From contig JBOEHK010000006.1 of the NCBI GenBank assembly GCA_050633885.1, positions 248,001 to 312,000 on the forward strand: 64,000 nucleotides of DNA, given 5' to 3'. The notes beneath the pieces were generated by a model that saw nothing but the letters and a program-made list of their open reading frames with translations, was not told the DNA's origin and did no database searches. This document shows, in pieces, positions 27,344 to 36,503 of the stretch; within the stretch, counting starts at the first letter, position 1; each line of letters opens with the position of its first letter. The position numbers and the translations under genes were made by a program. Origin of the DNA: JAWSVE01 sp050633885. GTDB lineage: Bacteria > Pseudomonadota > Gammaproteobacteria > Pseudomonadales > Cellvibrionaceae.

Positions 27344-29260
27344 TTAGTTACTTAGCTCCAATAGCAACTTATTCAATCGGTTGACATAAGCGCCAGGGTC
27401 TTCTAACTGCCCTCCCTCTGCTAAACTCGCCTGATCAAATAGCACCTGCGTTAAATCTGCAAAGCGATCTTCATCTTGCTCTTGGTCCAATTTTTTCACT
27501 AGCGGATGTTCAGGATTCAGTTCAAATGCGGGTTTACTTACTGGTAACGCTTGACCTGCCGCCTCCATCATCTTGCGCATTTGCGCGCCCATGTCATGTT
27601 CACCCACAGCTAAACAAGCTGGAGACGTTGTCAAACGATGCGTTAAACGAACCGATTCAACTTTATCGTCTAATATTTTCTGGGTTCGCTCTAACAGGCC
27701 TTCCAGTTCTTTTTCGACTTCTTCTTGTTTCTTTTTATCTTCTTCATTATCAAGATCACCCAGATCAAGAGCACCTTTAGCAACATCTTGGAAAGTTTTT
27801 CCATCAAATTCCGTTAGACTACCAATCATCCATTCATCAACACGATCATACATGATGATGGCTTCAATACCTTTCTTGCGGAAGACTTCTAAGTGCGGGC
27901 TATTTTTTGCCGTATTAAAACTTTCTGCCGCAACATAATAAATTTTATCTTGGCCTTCTTTCATTCGCGACACATAATCTTCTAGCGACTGATCTTGATC
28001 AGCCTTATCCGTGTGCGTTGTCGAGAAGCGTAATAGTTTTGCAATTTTTTCTTTATTTCCAAAATCTTCTGCAGGTCCTTCTTTTAATACTTGACCAAAT
28101 TCTTTCCAGAAGCTGGCATATTTTTCAGCATCTTTATTAGCAAGTTTTGATAACATGTCCAATACACGTTTCGTTAATGCTGAACGCATTGAATCAATAT
28201 TCGGATCTTTTTGTAAAATCTCGCGAGAGACATTGAGCGAAAGATCATTAGAATCCACCACACCTTTTATAAAGCGAAGATATAGCGGCAAAAACTGCTC
28301 CGCATCATCCATAATAAATGTACGCTGAACATAAAGCTTTAAGCCACGAGCCCCGTCACGATTATATAAATCAAACGGTGCTCTTTCTGGAAGGTATAAC
28401 AAACTCGTGTAATCTAACTTACCTTCAACACGATTATGTCCCCAAGTGAGCGGGTCAGAAAAGTCGTGCGAAATATGCTTATAAAACTCTTTGTACTCAT
28501 CATCGGATATATCTGTACGAGATCGAGTCCATAATGCCGTTGCTGAGTTTATTGTTTCATCTTCTGGTTCAGCATCTGCTTTTGGCTCTTCACCCTCAGA
28601 TGTCGGCTCAGGCTGCTTCGCCATGATGATCGGCATTGAAATATGATCAGAATATTTTTTAATAATAGAACGGAGTCGCCAGCTATCAGCAAATTCTAGC
28701 TCGTCTTTTTTTAGATGAAGAACAACTTGTGTTCCTCGAGATTCTTTTTCGACATTCTCAATCGTGAATTCAGCATCACCTTCACTTTCCCAGTGAACGC
28801 CTTCCGATTTATCAGCACCTGCTCGACGCGAAAAGACTTCAACTTTATCGGCAACGATAAATGCAGAATAAAAACCCACACCAAACTGACCAATTAAATG
28901 AGAATCTTTTTTCTCATCGCCTGTGAGCTTTTGTAAAAATTCTGATGTACCTGACTTTGCAATAGTACCTAGATGAGAGATAACTTCTTCACGAGACATA
29001 CCAATACCGTTGTCGGTAATCGTGATCGTTTTTGCCTCTTTATCAAAATCGATACGGATATTTAAATCTGGATCATTTTCAAACAAATCGCCATTAGATA
29101 ATGCTTCAAAACGCAATTTATCAGCCGCATCAGATGCGTTAGACACTAGCTCTCTTAGAAAAATTTCTTTGTTAGAGTAAAGCGAGTGAATCATTAAATG
29201 TAGTAATTGCTTGGCCTCGGTTTCAAATCCCCGAGTTTCTTTTAAAGCTTCTGCAGCCAT
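27344..29260 (-). CDS. htpG: Molecular chaperone HtpG (Hsp90)
   Basis: Bacterial Hsp90 dimeric chaperone of 638 residues. The N-terminal GHKL ATPase domain has ELVSNASDAADKLR, ITDNGIGMSREEV, GTIAKSGT and QFGVGFYSAFIVAD; the middle domain carries RGVVD-type SNDLSLNVSREILQ (SNDLPLNVSREILQ in most species) and the client/arginine loop; the C-terminal dimerisation domain ends near LSN. AGGAG is seen upstream of the ATG. An acidic insertion (about residues 222-240, EPTSEGEEPKADAEPEDE) is longer than in E. coli. No sigma-32 promoter was convincing. Confidence 0.98.
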   Translation of the reverse strand: MAAEALKETRGFETEAKQLLHLMIHSLYSNKEIFLRELVSNASDAADKLRFEALSNGDLFENDPDLNIRIDFDKEAKTITITDNGIGMSREEVISHLGTIAKSGTSEFLQKLTGDEKKDSHLIGQFGVGFYSAFIVADKVEVFSRRAGADKSEGVHWESEGDAEFTIENVEKESRGTQVVLHLKKDELEFADSWRLRSIIKKYSDHISMPIIMAKQPEPTSEGEEPKADAEPEDETINSATALWTRSRTDISDDEYKEFYKHISHDFSDPLTWGHNRVEGKLDYTSLLYLPERAPFDLYNRDGARGLKLYVQRTFIMDDAEQFLPLYLRFIKGVVDSNDLSLNVSREILQKDPNIDSMRSALTKRVLDMLSKLANKDAEKYASFWKEFGQVLKEGPAEDFGNKEKIAKLLRFSTTHTDKADQDQSLEDYVSRMKEGQDKIYYVAAESFNTAKNSPHLEVFRKKGIEAIIMYDRVDEWMIGSLTEFDGKTFQDVAKGALDLGDLDNEEDKKKQEEVEKELEGLLERTQKILDDKVESVRLTHRLTTSPACLAVGEHDMGAQMRKMMEAAGQALPVSKPAFELNPEHPLVKKLDQEQDEDRFADLTQVLFDQASLAEGGQLEDPGAYVNRLNKLLLELSN

Positions 29261-29450
29261 TGGTTTCTCCTAAGCGTGCTTTGAAATAGTTAGATAAAAA
29301 AATAACAGCGAAAGATATTCATTCTTCCACAGCCTTTGCCCCATAAAAAGAAGCAAGTATTCTGAATACGTGGAATGTAGTTTGGGGCTGAAGCGATAAA
29401 TTCAAGGCGTCAGGGAAGAAAATCCCATGAAATGTATGTCAATTTCTGAG

Positions 29451-29852
29451 CTAATCGAGCAAATAGTGTGCTCTTGCTGTTGCCATGAGAATACTGGGAT
29501 CTTTTTGCCAAATTTGGACACCAAGATTTGCCATTTTTCTACCTTGGCGAACCATATCGCAGGAAGCGTAGGTATCCTCGTATCGGCATGCGCGAATATA
29601 GTCAACCGAGAAATTCACGACTTTAGGGGCCTTGGGGTTACCTTTTGCCAATTTTTCGGTATCCCATTCCATGAGCAAGCAAATAACGGCTGACAACTCC
29701 ATAAAACCCGCGACAGCTCCGCCATGGATAGCAGGTAATGTTGGGTTACCGATATTGGTTTCTTTGGGAGGAAGTTTAAAAATTATTTTTCCATCTAAGT
29801 TTACCGCTTCAACGCCTAAGAACTTCGCGTAAGGAATCGCATCAATAACCAC
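29451..29852 (-). CDS. PaaI-family hotdog thioesterase, second of a pair; start codon uncertain
   Basis: Hotdog-fold acyl-CoA thioesterase-like protein. The motif NPTLPAIHGGAVAGFMELSA carries the HGG of the PaaI family and the central helix. From the first ordinary start (GTG, 29852) it has 133 residues. But the same frame is open upstream to a TGA at 29960-29958 and the extra codons encode FLKAYDKARKDHDAQ, which resembles the N-terminus of known relatives, just before IDAIPYAKFLG. No ATG, GTG or TTG is present in that stretch; only ATT or ATC could start it. So either a rare start codon is used or the N-terminus was lost by a frameshift. It probably forms a translationally linked pair with the upstream thioesterase. 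Confidence 0.8.
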   Translation of the reverse strand: MVIDAIPYAKFLGVEAVNLDGKIIFKLPPKETNIGNPTLPAIHGGAVAGFMELSAVICLLMEWDTEKLAKGNPKAPKVVNFSVDYIRACRYEDTYASCDMVRQGRKMANLGVQIWQKDPSILMATARAHYLLD

Positions 29853-29970
29853 TTGCGCATCATGATCTTTTCTTGCTTTATCGTATGCTTTTAGAAAATG
29901 GGATTGATCGCTGTGATTGTTTTGATTTTCAGAATTATTATGAATATCGATAATGATTCACCACTCATTG

Positions 29971-30483
29971 TTACTGTTGCAAACTAGAGCCACTGTTATT
30001 AATTTTATTCTGATCCATATTTTCAACACTGGTATCAAGAATGGTGTGCTTGATCGGCGTAAAATTAATGAGCGCTCTTACTATGGGCCTATCTCTATCT
30101 TCATCTTGAAAAATAGTTCCGCGTGTAAAAATCACAGAAGACGTACTTCGGTAGACTTCCGCTTCAGCTTTTAGTGGCTTGTCAGGGGCTGCCATCCCCA
30201 TATGGTCCATCCGCAAATCTAAGGTAGGGCAGAATGCGATTTTCTCCAACGATGTCGCTGCGGCAATCGCACAACAAGTATCGAGCAAAGCACTCATAAC
30301 GCCATTTGCCATAATTCGCGTATCAGGGTTTCCCACAAACATTTCGTTGTAAGGAATTTCTAATTCCGCTCTCCCCTTTTCAAAAATAGGATTTTGAAGT
30401 TGCAACGCACTAAAGTGGCTACCAGTCGATTCAAGCATTCTCTGTTTAAAAAAATCAGCAAAATGTTCAAGCGGTGTTTTCAT
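29971..30483 (-). CDS. PaaI-family hotdog thioesterase, first of a pair
   Basis: 170-residue hotdog-fold protein. The core LQNPIFEKGRAELEIPYNEMFVGNPDTRIMANGVMSALLDTCCAIAAATSL has the family strand-helix pattern, with NGVMSALLD replacing the usual HGG. LDLRMDHMGMAAPDKPLKAEAEVYRSTSSVIFTRGTIFQDED gives the later strands. Tandem PaaI-like genes of this type are common in gammaproteobacteria and are presumed to hydrolyse acyl- or aryl-CoA thioesters. The next gene begins within 20 bases of its stop. The C-terminal 20 residues are polar and poorly structured. Confidence 0.85.
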   Translation of the reverse strand: MKTPLEHFADFFKQRMLESTGSHFSALQLQNPIFEKGRAELEIPYNEMFVGNPDTRIMANGVMSALLDTCCAIAAATSLEKIAFCPTLDLRMDHMGMAAPDKPLKAEAEVYRSTSSVIFTRGTIFQDEDRDRPIVRALINFTPIKHTILDTSVENMDQNKINNSGSSLQQ

Positions 30484-30547
30484 TATTTTTTACCGTATTT
30501 GCTTTTCATTTAACGTGCTTTTATTTTTCAGCTCTCAACTTGTTAAT

Positions 30548-31894
30548 TCAAGCTTTTTCACCAGCGGGCACCACATTCGGTATTGCCGAATGATCTTTAA
30601 CACCATCAGGCTCACGCATATTAATAAATGGCTTTTCAACAAACACATGAGTTAAAGAAGCAAAGATTGTTGTCAGTATTAATGTCCAAAAGAAAATCAA
30701 AAATACCTGATAGGTATGCACTTCTGTAATCACATCTCTTTCAGTCGTCCAAAATGTTAGGACTGCAGCAACCACGATAAAGGGAAAATGAAACAAATAA
30801 ATTGGGAAAATAAGCTGAGCAAATGGATGCCATATTTTCCATGATAAAAACCAATCCACCCAACGAGCAATGCCCACTCCACATAACGCCATTAATAAAA
30901 GTAATGACAAACCGGCACTGTAGACATACCTATCAGCAACTAGGAACCAGAAATTGATAGTCTCATTATAATTTTCATAAAACGAGTGGTCTCTATTTTC
31001 CATCGGCAAACACAATGAACCAACGATCATCACTGTGCCTAACAAGACTAGCAGCGTATTTAACACGAGATGTCGCTGAAAGAATGCTTTTAAACCATCA
31101 CTATGATAGTAGTACAAATACGCGACAAGCATCCCTAAAAAGAAAGTACCTATTCGCACATCAATGTCATAGTACAATTTATTGGCTAGATGAGAACCAA
31201 ATTCACCATCATAAATAATTTGATAAAAAGGCGTTTCATAGATGACAGGATCGATAGCGACGATGTAGTAACGCCACAAAAAAGAAGCAACGCATAACGC
31301 GACAAGATAGGGAATGCGCCACTTAACACCTAGCGCGTACATGAACAGCACCATAAAAGGCAACATAAAGTAATAATGGATTTGTACATCAAGAGACCAA
31401 CCCACAGGAATAACGTGACGTTCTCCAGGAATGTAGTTGCTCATAAAAATCAGGTTCGACCAAAGATGACCAATATTATCTTTATCTGTTGGCAAATAAA
31501 TTAATAATGCTATAGCGAATAACGGCATAATCCGCATCAGTCGTCGCTTATAAAAGCGCATGACTTGTAATCCACCCGTTCGATCATATTCTCGGTAAAA
31601 GGTATAACTCACCAACAACCCACACATCACAAATAAAGGATCAGAACCCTGACTTTGCCATAGCCATCCCAAATACCGAGGGAAGCTGGTGATGAATTCG
31701 TCGACTCGTGCAACGTTGCCATCAAACAAAACAACAATGCCAAATAAGACATGGAACATCACCATTAATAAGACAGTGATAGCTCTAGCTCCATCAAGTG
31801 TTGCATAACGCTCATGAGAACGGATAAAAACATCATGCAAATCAGCTTTTACATTGATTGCATCTTTATAGCGGGACCAAAACGAAGAAGACAT
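30548..31894 (-). CDS. Acyltransferase-3 family membrane acyltransferase
   Basis: 448-residue integral membrane protein with about ten predicted helices. The acyltransferase-3 hallmark R-x10-H is present near the first helix (ARAITVLLMVMFHVLFG), and RFYKRRLMRIMPLF is the conserved RR motif at the second helix start. Such enzymes move acetyl or other acyl groups across the inner membrane to modify O-antigen, peptidoglycan, glucans or lipids. The acceptor cannot be predicted. The gene is solitary, on the same strand as the XRE regulator 190 bases upstream. Confidence 0.85.
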   Translation of the reverse strand: MSSSFWSRYKDAINVKADLHDVFIRSHERYATLDGARAITVLLMVMFHVLFGIVVLFDGNVARVDEFITSFPRYLGWLWQSQGSDPLFVMCGLLVSYTFYREYDRTGGLQVMRFYKRRLMRIMPLFAIALLIYLPTDKDNIGHLWSNLIFMSNYIPGERHVIPVGWSLDVQIHYYFMLPFMVLFMYALGVKWRIPYLVALCVASFLWRYYIVAIDPVIYETPFYQIIYDGEFGSHLANKLYYDIDVRIGTFFLGMLVAYLYYYHSDGLKAFFQRHLVLNTLLVLLGTVMIVGSLCLPMENRDHSFYENYNETINFWFLVADRYVYSAGLSLLLLMALCGVGIARWVDWFLSWKIWHPFAQLIFPIYLFHFPFIVVAAVLTFWTTERDVITEVHTYQVFLIFFWTLILTTIFASLTHVFVEKPFINMREPDGVKDHSAIPNVVPAGEKA

Positions 31895-32084
31895 AACAAC
31901 TCACACAAAGTGTACAACCAATTCAGCAAACTGCTCTAGAAACTGTACTGTAAAAATTATTGAAAAAACGATCTGATAATAATTCGCGACAAAACCGATG
32001 CGTCAAACTATTGTATTTAGATGACGTAATAATGAATATTTACCGTAAATTCTTATCCAAGAAATGAAGACGGCAATCATGGCA

Positions 32085-32822
32085 CTAGCGAGCAAATTGG
32101 TCAAATAGGCTGTATCGCCATTGGCGGACAGCAACAACCAAAGTAGTACCGAATTTCCGATCCATATCCAGCTCGGTATCACTTTTTGCTAATTCGTTAA
32201 AATCCTGCATTAACTGCTGCATTTTTTCTTGAACCAATGCATTTTTACTATTTGATAATAGGCCGTTCACAACGATTAATTGTTCTGTTTCACGATCAAA
32301 ATCTGACTGAAAAAAATCACCTGCCACCTTCTCTAAAAAATACTGTTGAATGGGTCCATTAGCAAGCCAAGAAAAGTTCCGAGATACTCGCAATTTGATA
32401 CGATTATTCGGCAACAAATCAATTATTTTTAAACGATCGAGGCCCGCCAGTTTTTGTATCAATAGCATTTCTGATATTTCATATTGAGATTGAATCTCAT
32501 CGAATCTGTAACCATTGATCACACAAACCGCGACGATTAACAGTAAAGGGTCATCAGCAATCTCTTTTTCTTGGTCGATCGATAACTGATCCATTCGCTT
32601 TTGAAGGCTTTCCATTCGTACGACCAACTGCCCAAAATCAATTGAGAGCAGCTGACATAGGCTATCAAGGCGTTGTAAGGTAAAGTTCTGCTCTGAAAAT
32701 AACCGCTTAACCGAAGCTTCGCTTAACGATAAGGCCTGAGCCACATCGGCATAGGTTTTTCCTTGAGATTTCAGTTCACGTTTGAGGGTGTCAATTAACG
32801 CTTTTGTTTGATTGATAGCCAT
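32085..32822 (-). CDS. XRE-family helix-turn-helix regulator
   Basis: 245 residues. The N-terminus is a lambda-repressor-like HTH (LKRELKSQGKTYADVAQALSLSEASVKRLFSEQNFTLQRLDSLCQLLS), with helices matching the XRE/Cro fold. The rest (about 75-245) is an unidentified helical regulatory region, with a winged-helix-like stretch around EIQSQYEISEMLLIQKLAGLDRLKIIDLLPNNRIKLRVS. It is divergent from the lipid acyltransferase fusion gene (211 bases apart), so regulation of that gene or itself is plausible but unproven. Confidence 0.82.
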   Translation of the reverse strand: MAINQTKALIDTLKRELKSQGKTYADVAQALSLSEASVKRLFSEQNFTLQRLDSLCQLLSIDFGQLVVRMESLQKRMDQLSIDQEKEIADDPLLLIVAVCVINGYRFDEIQSQYEISEMLLIQKLAGLDRLKIIDLLPNNRIKLRVSRNFSWLANGPIQQYFLEKVAGDFFQSDFDRETEQLIVVNGLLSNSKNALVQEKMQQLMQDFNELAKSDTELDMDRKFGTTLVVAVRQWRYSLFDQFAR

Positions 32823-33047
32823 AATGGATGAATACTCGCCAGTGAACTTCAGTTAAATCGAAACAGCAAAAAGTATTACATAATAATACCTATGAGCGTT
32901 CATGGCGATACGAAATTTATTGAGGTTGCCGATAACAATACAAATAGGCAAAGTGGCAACACATCAATGACTACTTATTTAAACGTAGTCACTCAAAAAC
33001 CAACTTGATAAACCTTTTGGCATAATCGCCAAATGTTAAGGACCAAC

Positions 33048-36000
33048 ATGCAGAAGCTCTACACATTTGCCGGCGCTCTTCCCTTTTTTACCGCCGTATT
33101 TCTCAATGCCTTTGTCGACCTAGGCCATAAAATCGTCATCCAAAATACGATTTTCAAAACCTACGATGGAAACACCCAAGTTATTTTGACGGCCATTATC
33201 AATGGCTTGATCTTACTTCCTTTTATTCTGCTGTTTAGTCCTGCAGGATTTATCGCTGATAAACATCCCAAAAGTCGCGTCATGCAAATTTCTGCATGGG
33301 CCGCCGTTGTACTGACCTCATTAATCACAGTGAGCTATTACATGGGCTGGTTTTGGATTGCATTCGCAATGACTTTTTTATTAGCCGTGCAATCTACTTT
33401 TTACTCGCCCGCGAAATACGGTTACATCAAAAGCATGTTTGGCAAGAATCGATTACCTGAAGCTAACGGTATTGTTCAAGCGATTTCTATTATTGCTATT
33501 TTATCAGGCACATTTGCCTTCTCTTCACTTTTTGAAATGTGGTTTCCTACTGGATCGCTAGATACCAGTGTCATTGTCAAAACTATCGCACCAATTGGCT
33601 GGCTATTGATTGCCACCAGTATTATCGAAGTCATCATGATGTATCGCATCCCTACCTTCGAAGAAAAGAATGAGAGTGATGTATTTGACTACAAACATTT
33701 TTTCTCAGGAAAAATGGCGAAAGAAAATTTAAAACCGTTAGCCGAGCGAGAAGTCATTCGTCTATCGATTATTGGACTCGCTATGTTTTGGTCTATCGGC
33801 CAAGTCATGTTGGCAGTCTTTCCTGCGTTCGCAAAAGAAACACTCGCAATAACAAACACAGTCGTTATACAAGGCATTATTGCTGCCAGCGGAATTGGTA
33901 TTGCGTTTGGAGCCTACGTAGCCGGTAAAGCATCTAAGAATCATATTGAGACGGGGTTAGTGCCTATAGGTGCTGCAGGAATTGCAGTTGGTTTATGGCT
34001 TATTCCCAACATGGCGAGCCCTACGGCTCACGCGATCAATTATTTTTTCATCGGCACCATGGGAGGAATGTTTATTGTTCCATTGAATTCTTTAATTCAA
34101 TTTCATGCAGGAGAACATGAACTCGGTAAAATTTTAGCGGCCAATAACTGGGTACAAAATATTGGCATGTTGAGCTTTTTGATCTTGACTGCAGTGGCTG
34201 CAACGCTCGGTTTTAAAAGCGTTTACATGCTGTATTTGATTGCTATTTTTGCCGTAGTTGGTGGTTTGTATACAGTATACAAGTTGCCACAAAGTTTATT
34301 ACGTTTGCTGTTTAGTTACGTATTGAGTAGCCGTTACAAAATTAATGTTCAGGGATTAAAAAACATACCCGCAGAAGGTGGCGTTTTATTTTTAGGAAAT
34401 CACATTAGCTGGATTGACTGGGCCATCGTTCAGATCGCCTGTCCTCGTCCAATTCGCTTTGTCATGCTTGCGTCCATTTATGAACGTTGGTACTTACGCT
34501 GGTTTTTAAAAGCGGTTGGCTGTATTCCTATTGCGCAAGGTGCTAGCAGTAAAGACTCCTTAGAAAAAGTCGGCGAGCTTTTAAATCGCGGCGAAGTTGT
34601 TTGCTTATTTCCAGAGGGTGCCATCAGTCGCACAGGGCATTTAGGAACCTTTAGAGCTGGCTATCAACGAGCCTGTGAAATAGCGAATGACGATGTTGTG
34701 ATTCTACCGTTTTATTTAAGAGGTTTATGGGGGAGCCAATGGTCTCGCTCTTCGGATTGGTTAAAGCGAAACAGCTCAAAAGGATTACAACGAGACTTAA
34801 TTATTGCGTTTGGCGCACCGCTTTCAAAAGACACTGGTGTTGATGTATTAAAACGCCGTGTATTTGATTTATCGATACAGTCATGGGAAACCTATGTCAA
34901 TGAGTTACCCACACTAGGAGACGCCTGGCTACGAAGCATTAAAAAGAATGAAACAAACTTTGCTATTGCTGAAGCTACCGGCGCCCCACTTTCACCTCGT
35001 CGTTTATTAACAGCAACACTGCCTTTTGCTCGACGTATTCGCTCACTCAGCCCAGAAAAAAATATTGGTATTTTATTACCGACAAGCATTGGTGGTGCTA
35101 TTGCCAATATGGGCGTACTGCTTAGCGGAAAAACACTCGTCAACTTAAATTACTCCGCAAGTAAAGCCGCAATGTCTTCTGCTATATCACAAGCAGACAT
35201 CAAATCGATTTACACATCTAAATTATTTATTCAAAAATTAGAACAGCGAAGCATTAATTTTTCTGAATGCTTTGATGATGTCGATATTATTTTTCTCGAA
35301 GATTTAAAAGAACAAATATCAAAATCAGAGCTTACTTTTTATTGGCTAACGACATGGCTCCCCAGCCCATTATTGAAATTTTTCTTTTCGCATAGTCATG
35401 ATGCAGACGATACAGCAGCAATTATGTTTTCAAGCGGAAGTGAAGGAAAGCCCAAGGGCATTTGCTTGAGCCATCGCAATATTATGGCGAACTTAAAACA
35501 AATCTCTGATGTATTAAATACTGAAAGCACTGACGTGGTAATGGCATCCCTCCCACTCTTTCACGCTTTTGGTTTAACCGTTACACAATTCATGCCTCTT
35601 ATCGAAGGGTTGCCGATGGTGTGCCATCCAGATCCTACGGACCCATTAGGAATTGCAAAATCAGCCGCCAAATATCAAGCCACAATTCTCTGTGGTACAT
35701 CAACATTTCTGCGATTATTTGTTCGCAATAATAAAGTACACCCACTCATGCTAAATAGTTTGCGTGTTGTTGTTGCTGGGGCTGAAAAATTACGTGACGA
35801 TGTACATGAACAATTTAAATTGAAATTTCATCACGATATTTTAGAAGGGTATGGCGCAACAGAAACAACACCGGTTGCCAGTGTGAATTTACCAGATGCT
35901 CTTGACATGAATTGGTGGCAAGTGCAAAAAGGTGGCAAGGCTGGGACTGTTGGTATGGCCTTACCAGGAAGCAGTTTTAAAATTGTTAATCCAGAAACAT

Positions 36001-36503
36001 TTGAAGAATTACATTCTGATGAATCAGGGATGGTTTTAATTGGCGGCTCTCAAGTCATGAAAGGTTATTTAAATGATCCTGACAAAACCGATGACGTGAT
36101 CAAAAACATTAATGGTACTCGCTGGTACATAACGGGCGACAAAGGTTTTTTAGATGAAGATGGCTATCTCACCATTGTTGATCGTTATTCTCGCTTTGCA
36201 AAAATTGCGGGAGAGATGATTAGTTTAAGTTTAGTTGAAGATCAAGTACGCAAAGGTTCTGAGCTTGAAGATCTAGAAGTTGTCGCTGTGAGCATCCCCG
36301 ACGAAAGAAAAGGTGAAAAAGTTGTTTTGCTGGCAGACCAAGAATTAAACCCGCAGAAAGTTGTTTATACCATGCGTCAAAACGAATGCAATCCGCTATC
36401 AATTCCCGACACATGGTATACCGTAGATCAATTACCAAAACTGGGTTCAGGAAAAACAGATTTCACATTAGCAAAGCAGTTAGCATTAGAGCTTTCAAAA
36501 TAA
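33048..36503 (+). CDS. aas: LplT-PlsC-acyl-ACP synthetase fusion (lysophospholipid repair protein)
   Basis: About 1151 residues; the ATG at 33048 is preferred over 33033 because AAGGA sits 5 bases before it. Three modules in order: an MFS transporter of LplT type (about 1-420, 12 helices); a PlsC-type acyltransferase (about 430-620) with H-x4-D (NHISWIDW) and FPEGAISRTGHLGTFRAGY; and an AMP-forming acyl-ACP synthetase (about 640-1150) with FSSGSEGKPKG, YGATETTPV and TGDKGFLDEDGYLTIVDR. In E. coli LplT and Aas are separate and flip and re-acylate 2-lyso-phosphatidylethanolamine. Here flippase and acyltransferase-synthetase are one chain. The fusion is a real continuous ORF. Confidence 0.95.
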   Translation: MQKLYTFAGALPFFTAVFLNAFVDLGHKIVIQNTIFKTYDGNTQVILTAIINGLILLPFILLFSPAGFIADKHPKSRVMQISAWAAVVLTSLITVSYYMGWFWIAFAMTFLLAVQSTFYSPAKYGYIKSMFGKNRLPEANGIVQAISIIAILSGTFAFSSLFEMWFPTGSLDTSVIVKTIAPIGWLLIATSIIEVIMMYRIPTFEEKNESDVFDYKHFFSGKMAKENLKPLAEREVIRLSIIGLAMFWSIGQVMLAVFPAFAKETLAITNTVVIQGIIAASGIGIAFGAYVAGKASKNHIETGLVPIGAAGIAVGLWLIPNMASPTAHAINYFFIGTMGGMFIVPLNSLIQFHAGEHELGKILAANNWVQNIGMLSFLILTAVAATLGFKSVYMLYLIAIFAVVGGLYTVYKLPQSLLRLLFSYVLSSRYKINVQGLKNIPAEGGVLFLGNHISWIDWAIVQIACPRPIRFVMLASIYERWYLRWFLKAVGCIPIAQGASSKDSLEKVGELLNRGEVVCLFPEGAISRTGHLGTFRAGYQRACEIANDDVVILPFYLRGLWGSQWSRSSDWLKRNSSKGLQRDLIIAFGAPLSKDTGVDVLKRRVFDLSIQSWETYVNELPTLGDAWLRSIKKNETNFAIAEATGAPLSPRRLLTATLPFARRIRSLSPEKNIGILLPTSIGGAIANMGVLLSGKTLVNLNYSASKAAMSSAISQADIKSIYTSKLFIQKLEQRSINFSECFDDVDIIFLEDLKEQISKSELTFYWLTTWLPSPLLKFFFSHSHDADDTAAIMFSSGSEGKPKGICLSHRNIMANLKQISDVLNTESTDVVMASLPLFHAFGLTVTQFMPLIEGLPMVCHPDPTDPLGIAKSAAKYQATILCGTSTFLRLFVRNNKVHPLMLNSLRVVVAGAEKLRDDVHEQFKLKFHHDILEGYGATETTPVASVNLPDALDMNWWQVQKGGKAGTVGMALPGSSFKIVNPETFEELHSDESGMVLIGGSQVMKGYLNDPDKTDDVIKNINGTRWYITGDKGFLDEDGYLTIVDRYSRFAKIAGEMISLSLVEDQVRKGSELEDLEVVAVSIPDERKGEKVVLLADQELNPQKVVYTMRQNECNPLSIPDTWYTVDQLPKLGSGKTDFTLAKQLALELSK

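Noticed and set aside
29261..29400. Sigma-32 heat-shock promoter for htpG
   Set aside because: CCCCATA occurs only on the opposite strand, and no matching -35 CTTGAA is placed correctly on the htpG strand.
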